DNA of 45,619 bases, from contig DIGA01000028.1 in the NCBI GenBank assembly GCA_002419365.1, positions 1-45,619 of the forward strand. The letters are read 5' to 3'. This DNA is from Mageeibacillus sp. UBA5734. GTDB lineage: Bacteria > Bacillota > Clostridia > Saccharofermentanales > UBA5734. Shown here in pieces: positions 14,914 through 23,446 of the stretch. How positions within the stretch are numbered: the first letter of the stretch is position 1; every line of letters begins with the position of its first letter. Position numbers and translations under genes: made by a program. The notes below the pieces were generated by a model that saw only the letters and a program-made list of their open reading frames with translations, was not told the origin of the DNA and made no database searches.

Positions 14914-16665
14914 TTAGATCGCTAGTTCGACGATAAACGTCGCCCCCTGGCCTATTTTACTCTCAACCCGGGCTGTTCCGCCATAGAGCTGGGCAATGTG
15001 CTTGACAATGGACAGGCCCAGGCCGGTGCCGCCGAGCTCGCGCGAACGGCTGGTATCGACCCGGTAGAAGCGTTCAAAGATCCGTTCCTGGTGTTCCGGC
15101 GCGATGCCCGGCCCTGTGTCGCTGACCCGGAGCTCAAGCTTGCCATTGGGCAGCCGCCTGGTATGGATCTCCACCCGGCCGCCTTCACGGTTGTACTTGA
15201 TCGCATTTTCGACCAGATTGATCAGGACCTGCTTGATGCGGTGCGGATTGGCAGATACCATCAGGGCGGATTCATCCGTCTCTGGCACCATGCTGATCTT
15301 GCGGTTGCTGGCGATGTCATCGAGCAGGACAACCACATCATCGATCAGGGCATGCAGGTCAAACGTTTGCCGTTCCTTATCTTCCTTGAGCTCCTCGATC
15401 TCGGACAAGACCAGAATGTCGCTGATCAGCTGGTGCAGGCGCTCGGCTTCGATATCGATGATGTCGAGGAAGCGGCGGGACACGTCCGGTTTTTCGATCG
15501 CTCCGTGGCGCAGAGTCTCGATAAAACCGCGGATCGACGTCAGAGGTGTTTTCAGCTCATGGGTGACATTGGCAACAAATTCGCTGCGCATGCGCTGCAT
15601 CAGGCGGCTCTGGCTGATATCCAGAAAGGTCAGGATCACGTTGTCCTGATTGGTGTAGCGGATAGGTGACGCTGTGACCTGGAAATCCCGGGGGCCGCGC
15701 ACCGTGGTGATCGTCAGTTCGCGGCTGACCGGGCTGTTGTGCTTGAGGCAGTCATCGATCATGGCCTCGGTCTGGGCATGGTGTGTCACCAGGACCAGCG
15801 GGAAACGCGCCTGGTCTGGATCCAGATGACGATCGAACAAGTCCTGAGCGGTCCGGTTGACGAACATGACGTCATGTGACTGGGCAGCAACGATCAACGG
15901 AACCACCAGGGAATTGAGGATCACATCGAGGCGGGTGTTGCGTTCCTCCAGGCTCTGGATCGTCTGCGACAGTTGCCTGGCCATGGCATTGAAGGCATTG
16001 CCCAAATCAGTCAATTCACTCTTGTCATCGAGCAGGGATCCGACGCGGATCTGGTAATCGCCTTGCTGGACTTGGTTGGCCGCTTGCTTGAGTTCCACGA
16101 GCGGACGTGTGATCTGGCGCAGGGCCAGATAGCCGATCACGAGCAACGCGACCATGGAAAGTCCCGTCACGATGAGCAGGGTCGTCAAAAGGCCCAGATA
16201 TCCTGACCGCTCAATATCGTAGGAAATGGACGTCCGGACAACCAGATTCAACGCCGGGGCATAGGTTGCCAGATACAACATCTGCTTGCCGATGGTTTCA
16301 CTGGTGCGGCTGGCAAAGCCAACTCCCTGGTTTTGCAAAGCCGCACGGATTTCCGGCCGGTAGAGATGATTCTCCATTTTCGTGCTGTCACTGAGATTGT
16401 CATAGGCAACGGTGCCGTCTGTCTGGATGACCGTGACCCGGATCGACTCACCGTCCCGCTGGTACACGCTGCTGATGGCCTGGGCAGCCTGGTCAAAATC
16501 ATCACCAGCGGCCAAGCGTTGCTCGATCAACTGGGCTGCATTGTACAAATATTCCTGGCTGACCTGGCTGTGATAAGATTTGATCACAAAAAAAGCTGAT
16601 GCGCCGGATGCGACAATCGCAACCACCACAACAGCCAGGACCAGGACATAAATCCTTCTGAGCAT
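14914..16665 (-). CDS. phoR: PhoR-type sensor histidine kinase
   Basis: A 583-residue membrane kinase that senses phosphate status and phosphorylates PhoB. It has two membrane helices (about 5-27 and 160-183) around a periplasm-type sensor region, a HAMP segment (RQITRPLVELKQAANQ), a PAS domain at about 245-350, the H box NVTHELKTPLTSI, and N and G boxes (NLVENAIKYN, DTGPGIA, GTGLGLSI). This architecture is that of Bacillus PhoR. It is 8 bases after phoB. The signal normally passes through the Pst permease and PhoU; the permease genes are not in this window. Confidence 0.88.
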   Translation of the reverse strand: MLRRIYVLVLAVVVVAIVASGASAFFVIKSYHSQVSQEYLYNAAQLIEQRLAAGDDFDQAAQAISSVYQRDGESIRVTVIQTDGTVAYDNLSDSTKMENHLYRPEIRAALQNQGVGFASRTSETIGKQMLYLATYAPALNLVVRTSISYDIERSGYLGLLTTLLIVTGLSMVALLVIGYLALRQITRPLVELKQAANQVQQGDYQIRVGSLLDDKSELTDLGNAFNAMARQLSQTIQSLEERNTRLDVILNSLVVPLIVAAQSHDVMFVNRTAQDLFDRHLDPDQARFPLVLVTHHAQTEAMIDDCLKHNSPVSRELTITTVRGPRDFQVTASPIRYTNQDNVILTFLDISQSRLMQRMRSEFVANVTHELKTPLTSIRGFIETLRHGAIEKPDVSRRFLDIIDIEAERLHQLISDILVLSEIEELKEDKERQTFDLHALIDDVVVLLDDIASNRKISMVPETDESALMVSANPHRIKQVLINLVENAIKYNREGGRVEIHTRRLPNGKLELRVSDTGPGIAPEHQERIFERFYRVDTSRSRELGGTGLGLSIVKHIAQLYGGTARVESKIGQGATFIVELAI

Positions 16666-16673
16666 GTCTTACC

Positions 16674-17450
16674 TCAGTCTTCGCGGAAACGGTAGCCCCG
16701 TCCGCGCACCGTCTCGATCAACTGGGGATTGGCGTCATCTTCTTCGATTTTACGCCGCAGTTGCCGGATATGGACATCAACGGTCCGTGTTTCACCCGAA
16801 TATTCATAACCCCAGACATAGTTGAGCAGGTCATCACGGCTGTAGGCTACACCCCGGTGGAGCATGAGGAACTTGAGCAGCTCGTACTCGCGATGGGTCA
16901 TCTCCAGCTCTTGCCCGTCCCGGTAGACCCGGTGGCGGGTGTCGTCGAGCAGAATCGGGCCACTGCTGATGCGTTCAGCCGTGGTCACAACCGTGGGACG
17001 CGGTTCAGATTCTGCGGCCAGGTGCTCACGTTGCTCAGGATCACGCAGTGAGCTGAGCTTCCTGTAGCGGCGGATCAGGCTCTGGACCCGGGCCAGGAAT
17101 TCCCGGATACCAAAAGGCTTGGTCAGGTAGTCATCCGCCCCTGCATCCAGGCCGCGCACCTTGTCGGATTCGGCACTTCTGGCAGTCAACATCAGGATCG
17201 GGATCCAGTCCATGTCCTCAGACCGGCGCAGGCGGGCACAAATCTCAAAACCATCCATGTCTGGCAACATGAGATCGAGAATGAACAAGGCGACAGGCTG
17301 GATGTTGGCGAGATCTGCAAAAAGGCTTTTACCATCACGGTAGCTGCGGGTGGCATAACCCTCGTTCTGCAGATTGAATTCGATCATTTCAGCGATGCCA
17401 GCATCATCCTCCACGAGGACGACAACGGGCCGCGGGAATTCCTCAGTCAT
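16674..17450 (-). CDS. phoB: PhoB/PhoP-type response regulator
   Basis: A 258-residue OmpR-family regulator. The phosphoacceptor Asp lies in LFILDLMLPDMDG; the conserved Lys is in YLTKPFG. A linker of about 40 residues precedes a winged helix with SRDDLLNYVWGY and TVDVHIRQLRRKIE. Position between phoU and phoR makes it the phosphate regulator, which in Gram-positives is usually called PhoP and binds repeated TTAACA-type boxes. Its start overlaps the phoU stop by 8 bases. A matching pair of boxes is present upstream of pstB at 18995-19011. Confidence 0.9.
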   Translation of the reverse strand: MTEEFPRPVVVLVEDDAGIAEMIEFNLQNEGYATRSYRDGKSLFADLANIQPVALFILDLMLPDMDGFEICARLRRSEDMDWIPILMLTARSAESDKVRGLDAGADDYLTKPFGIREFLARVQSLIRRYRKLSSLRDPEQREHLAAESEPRPTVVTTAERISSGPILLDDTRHRVYRDGQELEMTHREYELLKFLMLHRGVAYSRDDLLNYVWGYEYSGETRTVDVHIRQLRRKIEEDDANPQLIETVRGRGYRFRED

Positions 17451-18102
17451 TGTAGTTCATGTGCCGGCCCTTGATGAAAAACAGCACCCACTCCGCGACA
17501 TTCTGGGCATGATCGGAGATCCGTTCGAAATATTTGCAGATCATGAGCAGCTCAACCAGCTGTTCGACATTCTCCGAATCCACCGACATCAGGTGGATCA
17601 GATATTTCTTGAGCTTGCTGTAGAGCTCATCGACCCGGTCGTCCATCCGGATGACTTCACTGGCAGCCACTTCGTTGCGGGTGACATAGGCATCGAGCGC
17701 ACCGCGCAGCATCTGCTTGGACACATCGGCGATGGTGATGATGTCATGGGGAATCACGATCCGGTTAGGCAGAGCATTGATCGCGATGATCCGCTCGCTG
17801 ATATCACTGGCATGGTCGGCGATCCGCTCAAGATCCGTGATCAGTTTCAAGGTCGAAGTCAGGTCGCGCAGGTCTCGGGCCACCGGTTGCTGCCGGGCGA
17901 TGATTTCGACACAGCTGCGATCAATCTGGCGCTCCATCTCGTCGATCACGTCATCATTGGCGATGACCTTCTCAGCCCGCTCAGAGTCAAGGTCGGTCAA
18001 AGCCTGGACAGCTTCGTTGATCGACTGCTCCACATGGGCGCCCATGCGGATGATTTCCTGATGCAGATTGGACAATTCTTTTTCAAATTCAATACGGACC
18101 AT
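17443..18102 (-). CDS. phoU: phosphate signalling protein PhoU
   Basis: A 219-residue all-helical cytoplasmic protein with two PhoU repeats. The metal-binding E(D)xxxD patterns occur in both halves (LITDLERIADHASDI and CKYFERISDHAQNVAEW). PhoU links the Pst transporter to the PhoR kinase and keeps the Pho response off when phosphate is plentiful. AGGAGG lies 11 bases before the ATG. It is between pstB and phoB in a minus-strand operon. Confidence 0.95.
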   Translation of the reverse strand: MVRIEFEKELSNLHQEIIRMGAHVEQSINEAVQALTDLDSERAEKVIANDDVIDEMERQIDRSCVEIIARQQPVARDLRDLTSTLKLITDLERIADHASDISERIIAINALPNRIVIPHDIITIADVSKQMLRGALDAYVTRNEVAASEVIRMDDRVDELYSKLKKYLIHLMSVDSENVEQLVELLMICKYFERISDHAQNVAEWVLFFIKGRHMNYND

Positions 18103-18121
18103 GGGTTGTCATACCTCCTGA

Positions 18122-18892
18122 TCAGCCAAACCGGCCGGTGACGTAGTCTTCTGTCTTCTTGTTCTGTGGGTTGTTGAAAATGCTGTTGGTATCATGATAC
18201 TCGATCACCTCGCCCAGCATAAAGAAAGCGGTCCGGTCACTGATCCGGGCTGCCTGCTGCATGTTATGGGTGACAATGATGATGGTGTAGGTTTCCTTCA
18301 ACTCGGTCATCAGGTCTTCGATTTTTGCGGTCGAGGCGGGGTCGAGGGCGCTGGTCGACTCATCCATCAGGACGATCTCCGGTTCGACCGCCAAAGCCCG
18401 GGCTATGCACAGGCGCTGCTGCTGGCCACCTGACAAGCCGAGTGCACTTCTTTTCAACCGGTCTTTAACCTCATTCCAGAGGGCAGCGTCTTTGAGACTT
18501 TTCTCGACAATCTCGTCCAGCTCGCGGCGATTGGTCAGGCCATGGATACGTGGACCATAGGCGATGTTGTCGTAGATCGACATCGGGAATGGATTGGGTT
18601 TCTGGAACACCATGCCGACTTTCTTGCGCAGCTGGTTGACATCCGCTTCTGGCGAGTAGATATTGTCACCGTCGACGAAAACCTCGCCTGTAATGCTGAC
18701 GCCGGGCACCAGGTCATTCATCCGGTTGATCGTTTTCAGGAAAGTGGACTTGCCACAGCCAGAAGGACCGATCAGGGCCGTGATTCTCCGCTCGGGTATA
18801 TCCAGGGAAATGTGTTTCAAGGCCTGGAAATTGCCATAATGCAAATCCAGGTTGCGGGTAGAGACGATGGTTTGTGCCGAATTCCGGTCCAT
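18122..18892 (-). CDS. pstB: phosphate ABC transporter ATP-binding protein
   Basis: A 256-residue ABC ATPase that powers phosphate import through PstCA. Walker A is GPSGCGKST, the ABC signature is LSGGQQQRLCIARAL, and Walker B is IVLMDES; the typical PstB text NRMNDLVPG is present. The frame is open to 18967, but ATG 18892 has GGGAG about 10 bases upstream and gives normal length. Next comes phoU, 20 bases away. The expected partners pstS, pstC and pstA are not upstream: an Smr-domain gene is there instead. Either the permease is elsewhere or this ATPase serves another importer or signalling only. Confidence 0.92.
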   Translation of the reverse strand: MDRNSAQTIVSTRNLDLHYGNFQALKHISLDIPERRITALIGPSGCGKSTFLKTINRMNDLVPGVSITGEVFVDGDNIYSPEADVNQLRKKVGMVFQKPNPFPMSIYDNIAYGPRIHGLTNRRELDEIVEKSLKDAALWNEVKDRLKRSALGLSGGQQQRLCIARALAVEPEIVLMDESTSALDPASTAKIEDLMTELKETYTIIIVTHNMQQAARISDRTAFFMLGEVIEYHDTNSIFNNPQNKKTEDYVTGRFG

Positions 18893-18984
18893 TGCTGGCA
18901 TTCTCCCTGCCGGAAATGAAAACACCGGCGTCATCTGGTTTAGAAGTCTTTTCTTCGATGATAACAACCGGGGTTTAGAGATAG

Positions 18985-19011
18985 ATTATGATGATGTAAG
19001 GAACATGTAAA
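18985..19011 (-). promoter_or_regulatory. candidate Pho box and -10 ahead of pstB
   Basis: On the minus strand TTTACA (19011-19006) and CTTACA (19000-18995) are 5 bases apart, the 11-base period of Bacillus PhoP boxes, and CATAAT follows at 18990-18985. The layout, boxes in place of a -35, is what a PhoP-activated promoter looks like. Only two boxes are clear. Confidence 0.45.
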
Positions 19012-19046
19012 ATCCATCCGCCAACAGGCTTTGGTCGATGGGGCAT

Positions 19047-19391
19047 TCAACGCAGCACGACCAAGGTCACACCATCGTTGCGGGTACCCCAGTCGGTATC
19101 CTTGCGCAAAGAAGGAGCCAGATGGACAATGTTGCGGCCGGAGTTTTCAAACGGGCTGAAAGCCTCACCCGCACAATAAGCCTTGATCTTACCCTCCTTG
19201 AGCTGTTCGCTCAAAAACTGGCGGGTTGCAGTGCGAATGGCGCCACCGGTACCGGAAGAACCATAGCCGTGGATGATCTTGATGGTCGTGATTCCAGTGC
19301 GGCGCAGTGTCGACAGTTCCAGACGCAGGCGCATCAAGGCGGCTTCAACAGTTGGCATGTCCTTCTCGAGGTTGATGATGTTTGCTGCCAT
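19047..19391 (-). CDS. Smr domain protein
   Basis: A 114-residue protein carrying an Smr (small MutS-related) domain, a nicking endonuclease or RNA-binding fold also found at the C-terminus of MutS2. The core motif HGYGSSGTGGAIR lies around residues 41-53, with the N-terminal DMPTVEAALMRLRLEL helix pattern before it. GGAGG is present upstream, though 13 bases from the ATG. It lies 155 bases upstream of pstB on the same strand, separated by a likely separate promoter. Whether it acts on DNA or RNA is not decided by sequence. Confidence 0.75.
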   Translation of the reverse strand: MAANIINLEKDMPTVEAALMRLRLELSTLRRTGITTIKIIHGYGSSGTGGAIRTATRQFLSEQLKEGKIKAYCAGEAFSPFENSGRNIVHLAPSLRKDTDWGTRNDGVTLVVLR

Positions 19392-19461
19392 GTATGGGGT
19401 TGGTCCTCCTTGACAAAAATAACCGATACAACCATTGTAACACTAAAGTGGGGTGAACAAC

Positions 19462-20205
19462 ATGGAATCCATGCGACTTGATCGTTGTCTGGCCAATGCT
19501 GGCCTGGGCTCACGGACAGATGTGCGTGACTTGGTGAAAAAGGGCCAGGTGACGGTTTCCGGGCAGATTGTGAGGGATCCGGGTTATCACGTCCGGCCAG
19601 ATCAGACGGGTGACGTCTGTGTCAATGGCCAGTGTATCCTGGTACGGCACCAGATCCATCTCATGCTCTACAAACCCGCAGGCCTTGTCACGGCATTGGA
19701 TGACAAGCATTTGCCGACCATCGCCAGCCTCGTTCCTGCGCAGCTCTGGCGGCGCGGTTTGTTTCCTGTTGGCCGGCTCGACCGGGACACAACCGGACTT
19801 CTGATCCTGACCACAGACGGAACCCTGGGCCATCGTCTGGCCAGTCCACATTGGGAAGTCTGGAAAAAATACGAGGTGACCGTTGAAGGCGCTGCCTTCA
19901 CAGCAGCGGATCCGTTGCTTTTTGCGCACGGCCTGATCCTGCCGGATGGCCTCCATTGCCAGCCAGCCAGGCTCGAAATCCATGCCAGCCACGAAGCTAG
20001 CCTGACCATCCACGAGGGGAAATTCCATCAGGTCAAACGGATGATGTTAGCCACTGGACGGACCGTCACACAGCTGCATCGCCAGTCCGTCGGCAGCCTG
20101 GAACTCGATCCAGCGCTGACACCCGGGCAGTGGCGTGAATTGACAGAAGCGGAAATCGATTCGCTGTACCAGCTGGTCGACCTCAGGCTCGAACAGCATT
20201 CATGA
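19462..20205 (+). CDS. RsuA/RluB-family pseudouridine synthase
   Basis: A 247-residue rRNA modification enzyme. An N-terminal S4 RNA-binding domain (MRLDRCLANAGLGSR ... KKGQVTVSG) precedes the catalytic domain, whose motif GRLDRDTTGLLILTTDG holds the catalytic Asp; KFHQVKRM is the conserved C-terminal motif. Its closest functional group appears to be RsuA (16S position 516), but RluB/E/F relatives cannot be excluded. The frame starts at GTG 19453; ATG 19462 follows GGGG with better spacing. It is divergent from the Smr gene. Confidence 0.88.
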   Translation: MESMRLDRCLANAGLGSRTDVRDLVKKGQVTVSGQIVRDPGYHVRPDQTGDVCVNGQCILVRHQIHLMLYKPAGLVTALDDKHLPTIASLVPAQLWRRGLFPVGRLDRDTTGLLILTTDGTLGHRLASPHWEVWKKYEVTVEGAAFTAADPLLFAHGLILPDGLHCQPARLEIHASHEASLTIHEGKFHQVKRMMLATGRTVTQLHRQSVGSLELDPALTPGQWRELTEAEIDSLYQLVDLRLEQHS

Positions 20206-20254
20206 ACTCGCTTGATGACCAGAACACCTGAAGACCGGATCGGTTGATGGCAGG

Positions 20255-21214
20255 TCAGGGCGCCAGCCACTCCAGTAGCCAGGCCATTGCCAGGTCCGGC
20301 TGCTGGCTCCGCGGCCCGATGGTGACCACCAGCGGCTCGCCCTTGAGGGGCACTTGGGCCAGTGGCTCCAGCGCTGTCACATCGAGGCCGGACACGAACG
20401 TTTCAGATGATTCTGCCGGATGGAGCTTCAATTCCTGCAACTGATCTACAGTGTCAGCAGGCAGACGCTCAGACAAGGACCCGAGCAGAGGTGCCAGATC
20501 GGTGAAATCTGTTTGTGCGGCGTAATTGGCGTAGGCGCCCCGGCTCAGGAGAATGACGTCAAAATCCTCGGAGCTGAGCTGGGCCAGCGCTTTCATCAGG
20601 TTGGCCTGCTGGAACTGGACATCAGCTGTTTCTTTCAGGCTGCCATCGGATTCATACCCAAGCAGGATCCAGTCAAGGCTGGCTTTTTTGATATCCGGAT
20701 CCAGCGGCTGCAGCACCTCGACCACCGACGCTTCGAACTGGTCAAAGGCGTCATCTTGCGAGATTGTTTCATCGGCCAGGCTGTATTCACCCACCAGCAG
20801 AATCTTGAAATCGGCCGGGCGGTTCATCACCATGGTCGCAACCAGATAGATCATGAATGCCAGGCCAGCTCCTGCAGCCAGGAGTGTCCAGCGTGTATAG
20901 TAGAACCAGTTTTTCCAGTAGGCCCAGGACTTGCCCAGGAAAAGCCGCTGCCCCGGCTGGCTTTGCCAGGCCACAGGCGTGGGCTGGGGATTCAGGGCCG
21001 CATAAGCCGCATTGATCCGGGCCAGGCTGTCCCTCGCTGTCTGGTCTGTCGCGTGGCGATAGCGCCGGACCAGAAGCTCATAGCGTCTCTCGATCTGCTC
21101 CTTGTCTGAGCCAGGACCCAGATCGAGAATGGCCAGAGCTTCCTGTTGCGTCATGGCAGCAGCATCTTTTTCAGGTATCATCTGCGGAGTCGTCTGTCTT
21201 GGCTGTGGTTGCAT
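20255..21214 (-). CDS. membrane protein with N-terminal J-like domain
   Basis: A 319-residue protein I cannot name. Residues 21-75 resemble a DnaJ domain by helix pattern (TQQEALAILDLGPGSDKEQ, then RRYELLVRRYRH, then LARINAAYAAL), but the HPD tripeptide needed to stimulate DnaK is missing (RHATD stands there). A single membrane helix follows at about 110-130, then about 190 residues with no motif I recognise, probably outside the cell. It starts 7 bases after lysS and is probably cotranscribed. A scaffold role at the membrane is possible; no function is claimed. Confidence 0.6.
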   Translation of the reverse strand: MQPQPRQTTPQMIPEKDAAAMTQQEALAILDLGPGSDKEQIERRYELLVRRYRHATDQTARDSLARINAAYAALNPQPTPVAWQSQPGQRLFLGKSWAYWKNWFYYTRWTLLAAGAGLAFMIYLVATMVMNRPADFKILLVGEYSLADETISQDDAFDQFEASVVEVLQPLDPDIKKASLDWILLGYESDGSLKETADVQFQQANLMKALAQLSSEDFDVILLSRGAYANYAAQTDFTDLAPLLGSLSERLPADTVDQLQELKLHPAESSETFVSGLDVTALEPLAQVPLKGEPLVVTIGPRSQQPDLAMAWLLEWLAP

Positions 21215-21221
21215 CCGATGC

Positions 21222-22745
21222 TCACTTGATCGGTTTCATGGTCGGGAACAACAGGATGTCCCGGATCGAGAAGGAATCGGTCAGCAGCATGACCAGGCGG
21301 TCGATACCGATGCCCAGGCCTCCTGTCGGCGGCATGCCATATTCCAGCGACTGGCAAAAATCCTCGTCGATCAGGTTGGCCTCTTCGTCGCCAGCTTCGC
21401 GCTTTTCCAGCTGCATGGCAAATCGTTCACGCTGGTCGAGCGGGTCATTGAGCTCGGAATAGGCATTGGCGTGCTCGCGGCCATTGATGAACAGCTCGAA
21501 ACGCTCGGTCAGCTCGGGATGGCCAGGCTTTTTCTTGGTCAAAGGCGAGATCTCGAGCGGATAGTCGATGATGAAGGTCGGCTGGATCAGCTTGTCTTCG
21601 CAGTAGGTCTCGAAAAACAGGTTCATGATATCGCCACGGGTCATGCCAGGCTTGAATTCGGCCAGGTCATGCTCGATGGCCAGGCGGGCGGCCGCTTCGC
21701 GGTCAAGGATATTCGAGAAATCAACACCGGAATATTCGAGGATGGCGTCGTTCATGGTCAAACGGCGGAAAGGCGGTGTCAGGTCGATGTCCTGGCCCTG
21801 GTAGACAACCTGGGTCGTGCCATTGACGGCCAGGGCACATTCAGCGATCAGCTTTTCGGTCAGTTCCATCATGCCCTTGTAATCGGTATAGGCCTGGTAG
21901 ACCTCGAGCAGGGTGAATTCCGGATTATGCTTGATCGACATGCCTTCATTGCGGAACGTACGGCCAATCTCGTAGACGCGCTCAAAGCCGCCGACGATCA
22001 GGCGTTTGAGGTACAATTCCGGTGCGATGCGCAGGAACAGGTCGATGTCGAGCGCATTGTGGTGGGTAACGAAGGGACGGGCCGTCGCACCGCCAGGGAT
22101 GTTGTTGAGGATCGGGGTCTCGACCTCAATGAAGTCCATGCCGTCGAGCTGGCTTCTGAGCGTCCGGATGATCTTGCTGCGCTTCTCAAAGTTGGTCTTG
22201 ACCTCCGGATTGACGATCAGGTCGAGGTAGCGCTGGCGATAGCGGGTGTCCATGTCCTTGAGGCCGTGGTATTTTTCCGGCAGCGGGCGCAAGGACTTGG
22301 CCAGCAGCTTATAGCTCTGTGTCTTGACAGAGATCTCGCCGCGCTGGGTGCGGAAAGCAATGCCATGGATGCCGACCAGGTCGCCGATGTCGAGCTTCTG
22401 CCACTCGGCGTATGCTACTTCGCCGATCTCGTCAATTTTGGTGAAAAGCTGGATCCGGCCGCGACGGTCGACCAAGTCACAGAAGCTGACCTTGCCCATG
22501 CCACGTTTGCTCATCAGGCGGCCGGCCACGGTGACAGCCTGGCCTTCCATCGCTTCAAAATTTCCGAGGATGTCGCTGGTGTGGCAAGTGACCGGGAAAG
22601 TCACTTCTTCAAAGGGATCCTTGCCGGCTGCGGCGAGCTCCCTCAGCTTGCCGAGGCGAACCCGCATTTGCTCATTCATATCCTGTTCGGTCAAAGGCAG
22701 TCCGGCCTCCGGATTGGTATGGGTGGTTGTCTTATCTTCCTGCAT
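21222..22745 (-). CDS. lysS: lysyl-tRNA synthetase, class II
   Basis: A 507-residue enzyme that charges tRNA-Lys. An N-terminal OB-fold anticodon-binding domain (VAGRLMSKRGMGK ... DLVGIHG) is followed by the class II core: motif 2 FRNEGMSIKHNPEFTLLE and motif 3 GLGIGIDRLVMLLTDS. Length is standard. It follows greA, a common neighbour in Firmicutes, but a terminator at 22779-22815 lies between them. The SD sequence (GGGG) is 12 bases from the ATG, rather far. Confidence 0.97.
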   Translation of the reverse strand: MQEDKTTTHTNPEAGLPLTEQDMNEQMRVRLGKLRELAAAGKDPFEEVTFPVTCHTSDILGNFEAMEGQAVTVAGRLMSKRGMGKVSFCDLVDRRGRIQLFTKIDEIGEVAYAEWQKLDIGDLVGIHGIAFRTQRGEISVKTQSYKLLAKSLRPLPEKYHGLKDMDTRYRQRYLDLIVNPEVKTNFEKRSKIIRTLRSQLDGMDFIEVETPILNNIPGGATARPFVTHHNALDIDLFLRIAPELYLKRLIVGGFERVYEIGRTFRNEGMSIKHNPEFTLLEVYQAYTDYKGMMELTEKLIAECALAVNGTTQVVYQGQDIDLTPPFRRLTMNDAILEYSGVDFSNILDREAAARLAIEHDLAEFKPGMTRGDIMNLFFETYCEDKLIQPTFIIDYPLEISPLTKKKPGHPELTERFELFINGREHANAYSELNDPLDQRERFAMQLEKREAGDEEANLIDEDFCQSLEYGMPPTGGLGIGIDRLVMLLTDSFSIRDILLFPTMKPIK

Positions 22746-22770
22746 GGTCTGTCGTTACCCCTTTCAAGTG

Positions 22771-22815
22771 CAAAAGAAAAGCACCGAGCACGCTTGTTCT
22801 CGCGGTCCGGTGCTT
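22771..22815 (-). terminator. terminator between greA and lysS
   Basis: AAGCACCG and CGGTGCTT form the base of a hairpin (22779-22815), followed on the minus strand by TTTTCTTTTG. It may attenuate read-through into lysS. Confidence 0.7.
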
Positions 22816-22853
22816 GCTTTATAAGGCAAACAGCTTCCTGAACCGCCGGCGGC

Positions 22854-23336
22854 TCAGGACGGTTTGTCGATCTTGACGATCTTGTAGCGTAAAATGCCTG
22901 CCGGCGTATGGACGTCGACAACCTGGCCTTTTTTCTTGCCGATGATCGCAGCACCAACCGGCGAGTCACTGGAGATCTTGTTGCTGAAGATGTCTTCTTC
23001 CTTGGCACCGACGAGAATGTATTCCATCTCCTCGCGGGTCTCCTCGTCACGGATCGTGATCTGGGCGCCGAGGGTGACCTTGGTCCGGCTGATCTCGTCA
23101 TCCTCGATCAGGCGGGCGTTCTTCAAAATCGCCTCGATCTCCATGATGCGGACTTCGTTTTCGGCCTGGGCTTCCTTGGCGTCGTCGTATTCAGAGTTCT
23201 CCGAAAGATCGCCGAGGGCACGGGCTTCTTTCAAACGTTCGGCAATCTCGGCAGCAACACTTGTTTTCCGGTTGTCCAGTTCATCCTGGAGTTTCTTGAT
23301 GCCGTCATAAGTCATTTCAAAGACTTTTTCTACCAT
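22854..23336 (-). CDS. greA: transcription elongation factor GreA
   Basis: A 160-residue factor that rescues backtracked RNA polymerase by stimulating transcript cleavage. The N-terminal coiled coil carries the acidic tip (LGDLSENSEYDDAKEAQ) and the C-terminal FKBP-like domain has SPVGAAIIGKKKGQVV. The frame opens at GTG 23345; ATG 23336 has AAGGAG 8 bases before it and starts the family-typical MVEKVFEMTYDG. It has its own extended -10 promoter. Confidence 0.96.
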   Translation of the reverse strand: MVEKVFEMTYDGIKKLQDELDNRKTSVAAEIAERLKEARALGDLSENSEYDDAKEAQAENEVRIMEIEAILKNARLIEDDEISRTKVTLGAQITIRDEETREEMEYILVGAKEEDIFSNKISSDSPVGAAIIGKKKGQVVDVHTPAGILRYKIVKIDKPS

Positions 23337-23367
23337 GAGCGACACTCCTTTCGCATATCAGAGCAAT

Positions 23368-23376
23368 ATTATATCA
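23368..23376 (-). promoter_or_regulatory. extended -10 promoter for greA
   Basis: On the minus strand TGATATAAT is a full TGnTATAAT element. A weak TGGCCA lies 17 bases upstream. Confidence 0.5.
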
Positions 23377-23446
23377 GGTCCGTCAAGGGCTGGCCATGTT
23401 TTTTTGCGACCAGGCCTGGGGACGGGGACGGGTCGATAGCCAGGCT

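Noticed and set aside
19402..19450. TTGACA upstream of the pseudouridine synthase as a promoter
   Set aside because: No acceptable -10 is found 16-18 bases downstream, so it is not listed.
21102..22841. 579-codon open frame on the + strand opposite lysS
   Set aside because: The minus strand encodes a complete LysRS with all class II motifs; the long antisense frame follows from GC-rich third positions and has no domain or ribosome site.
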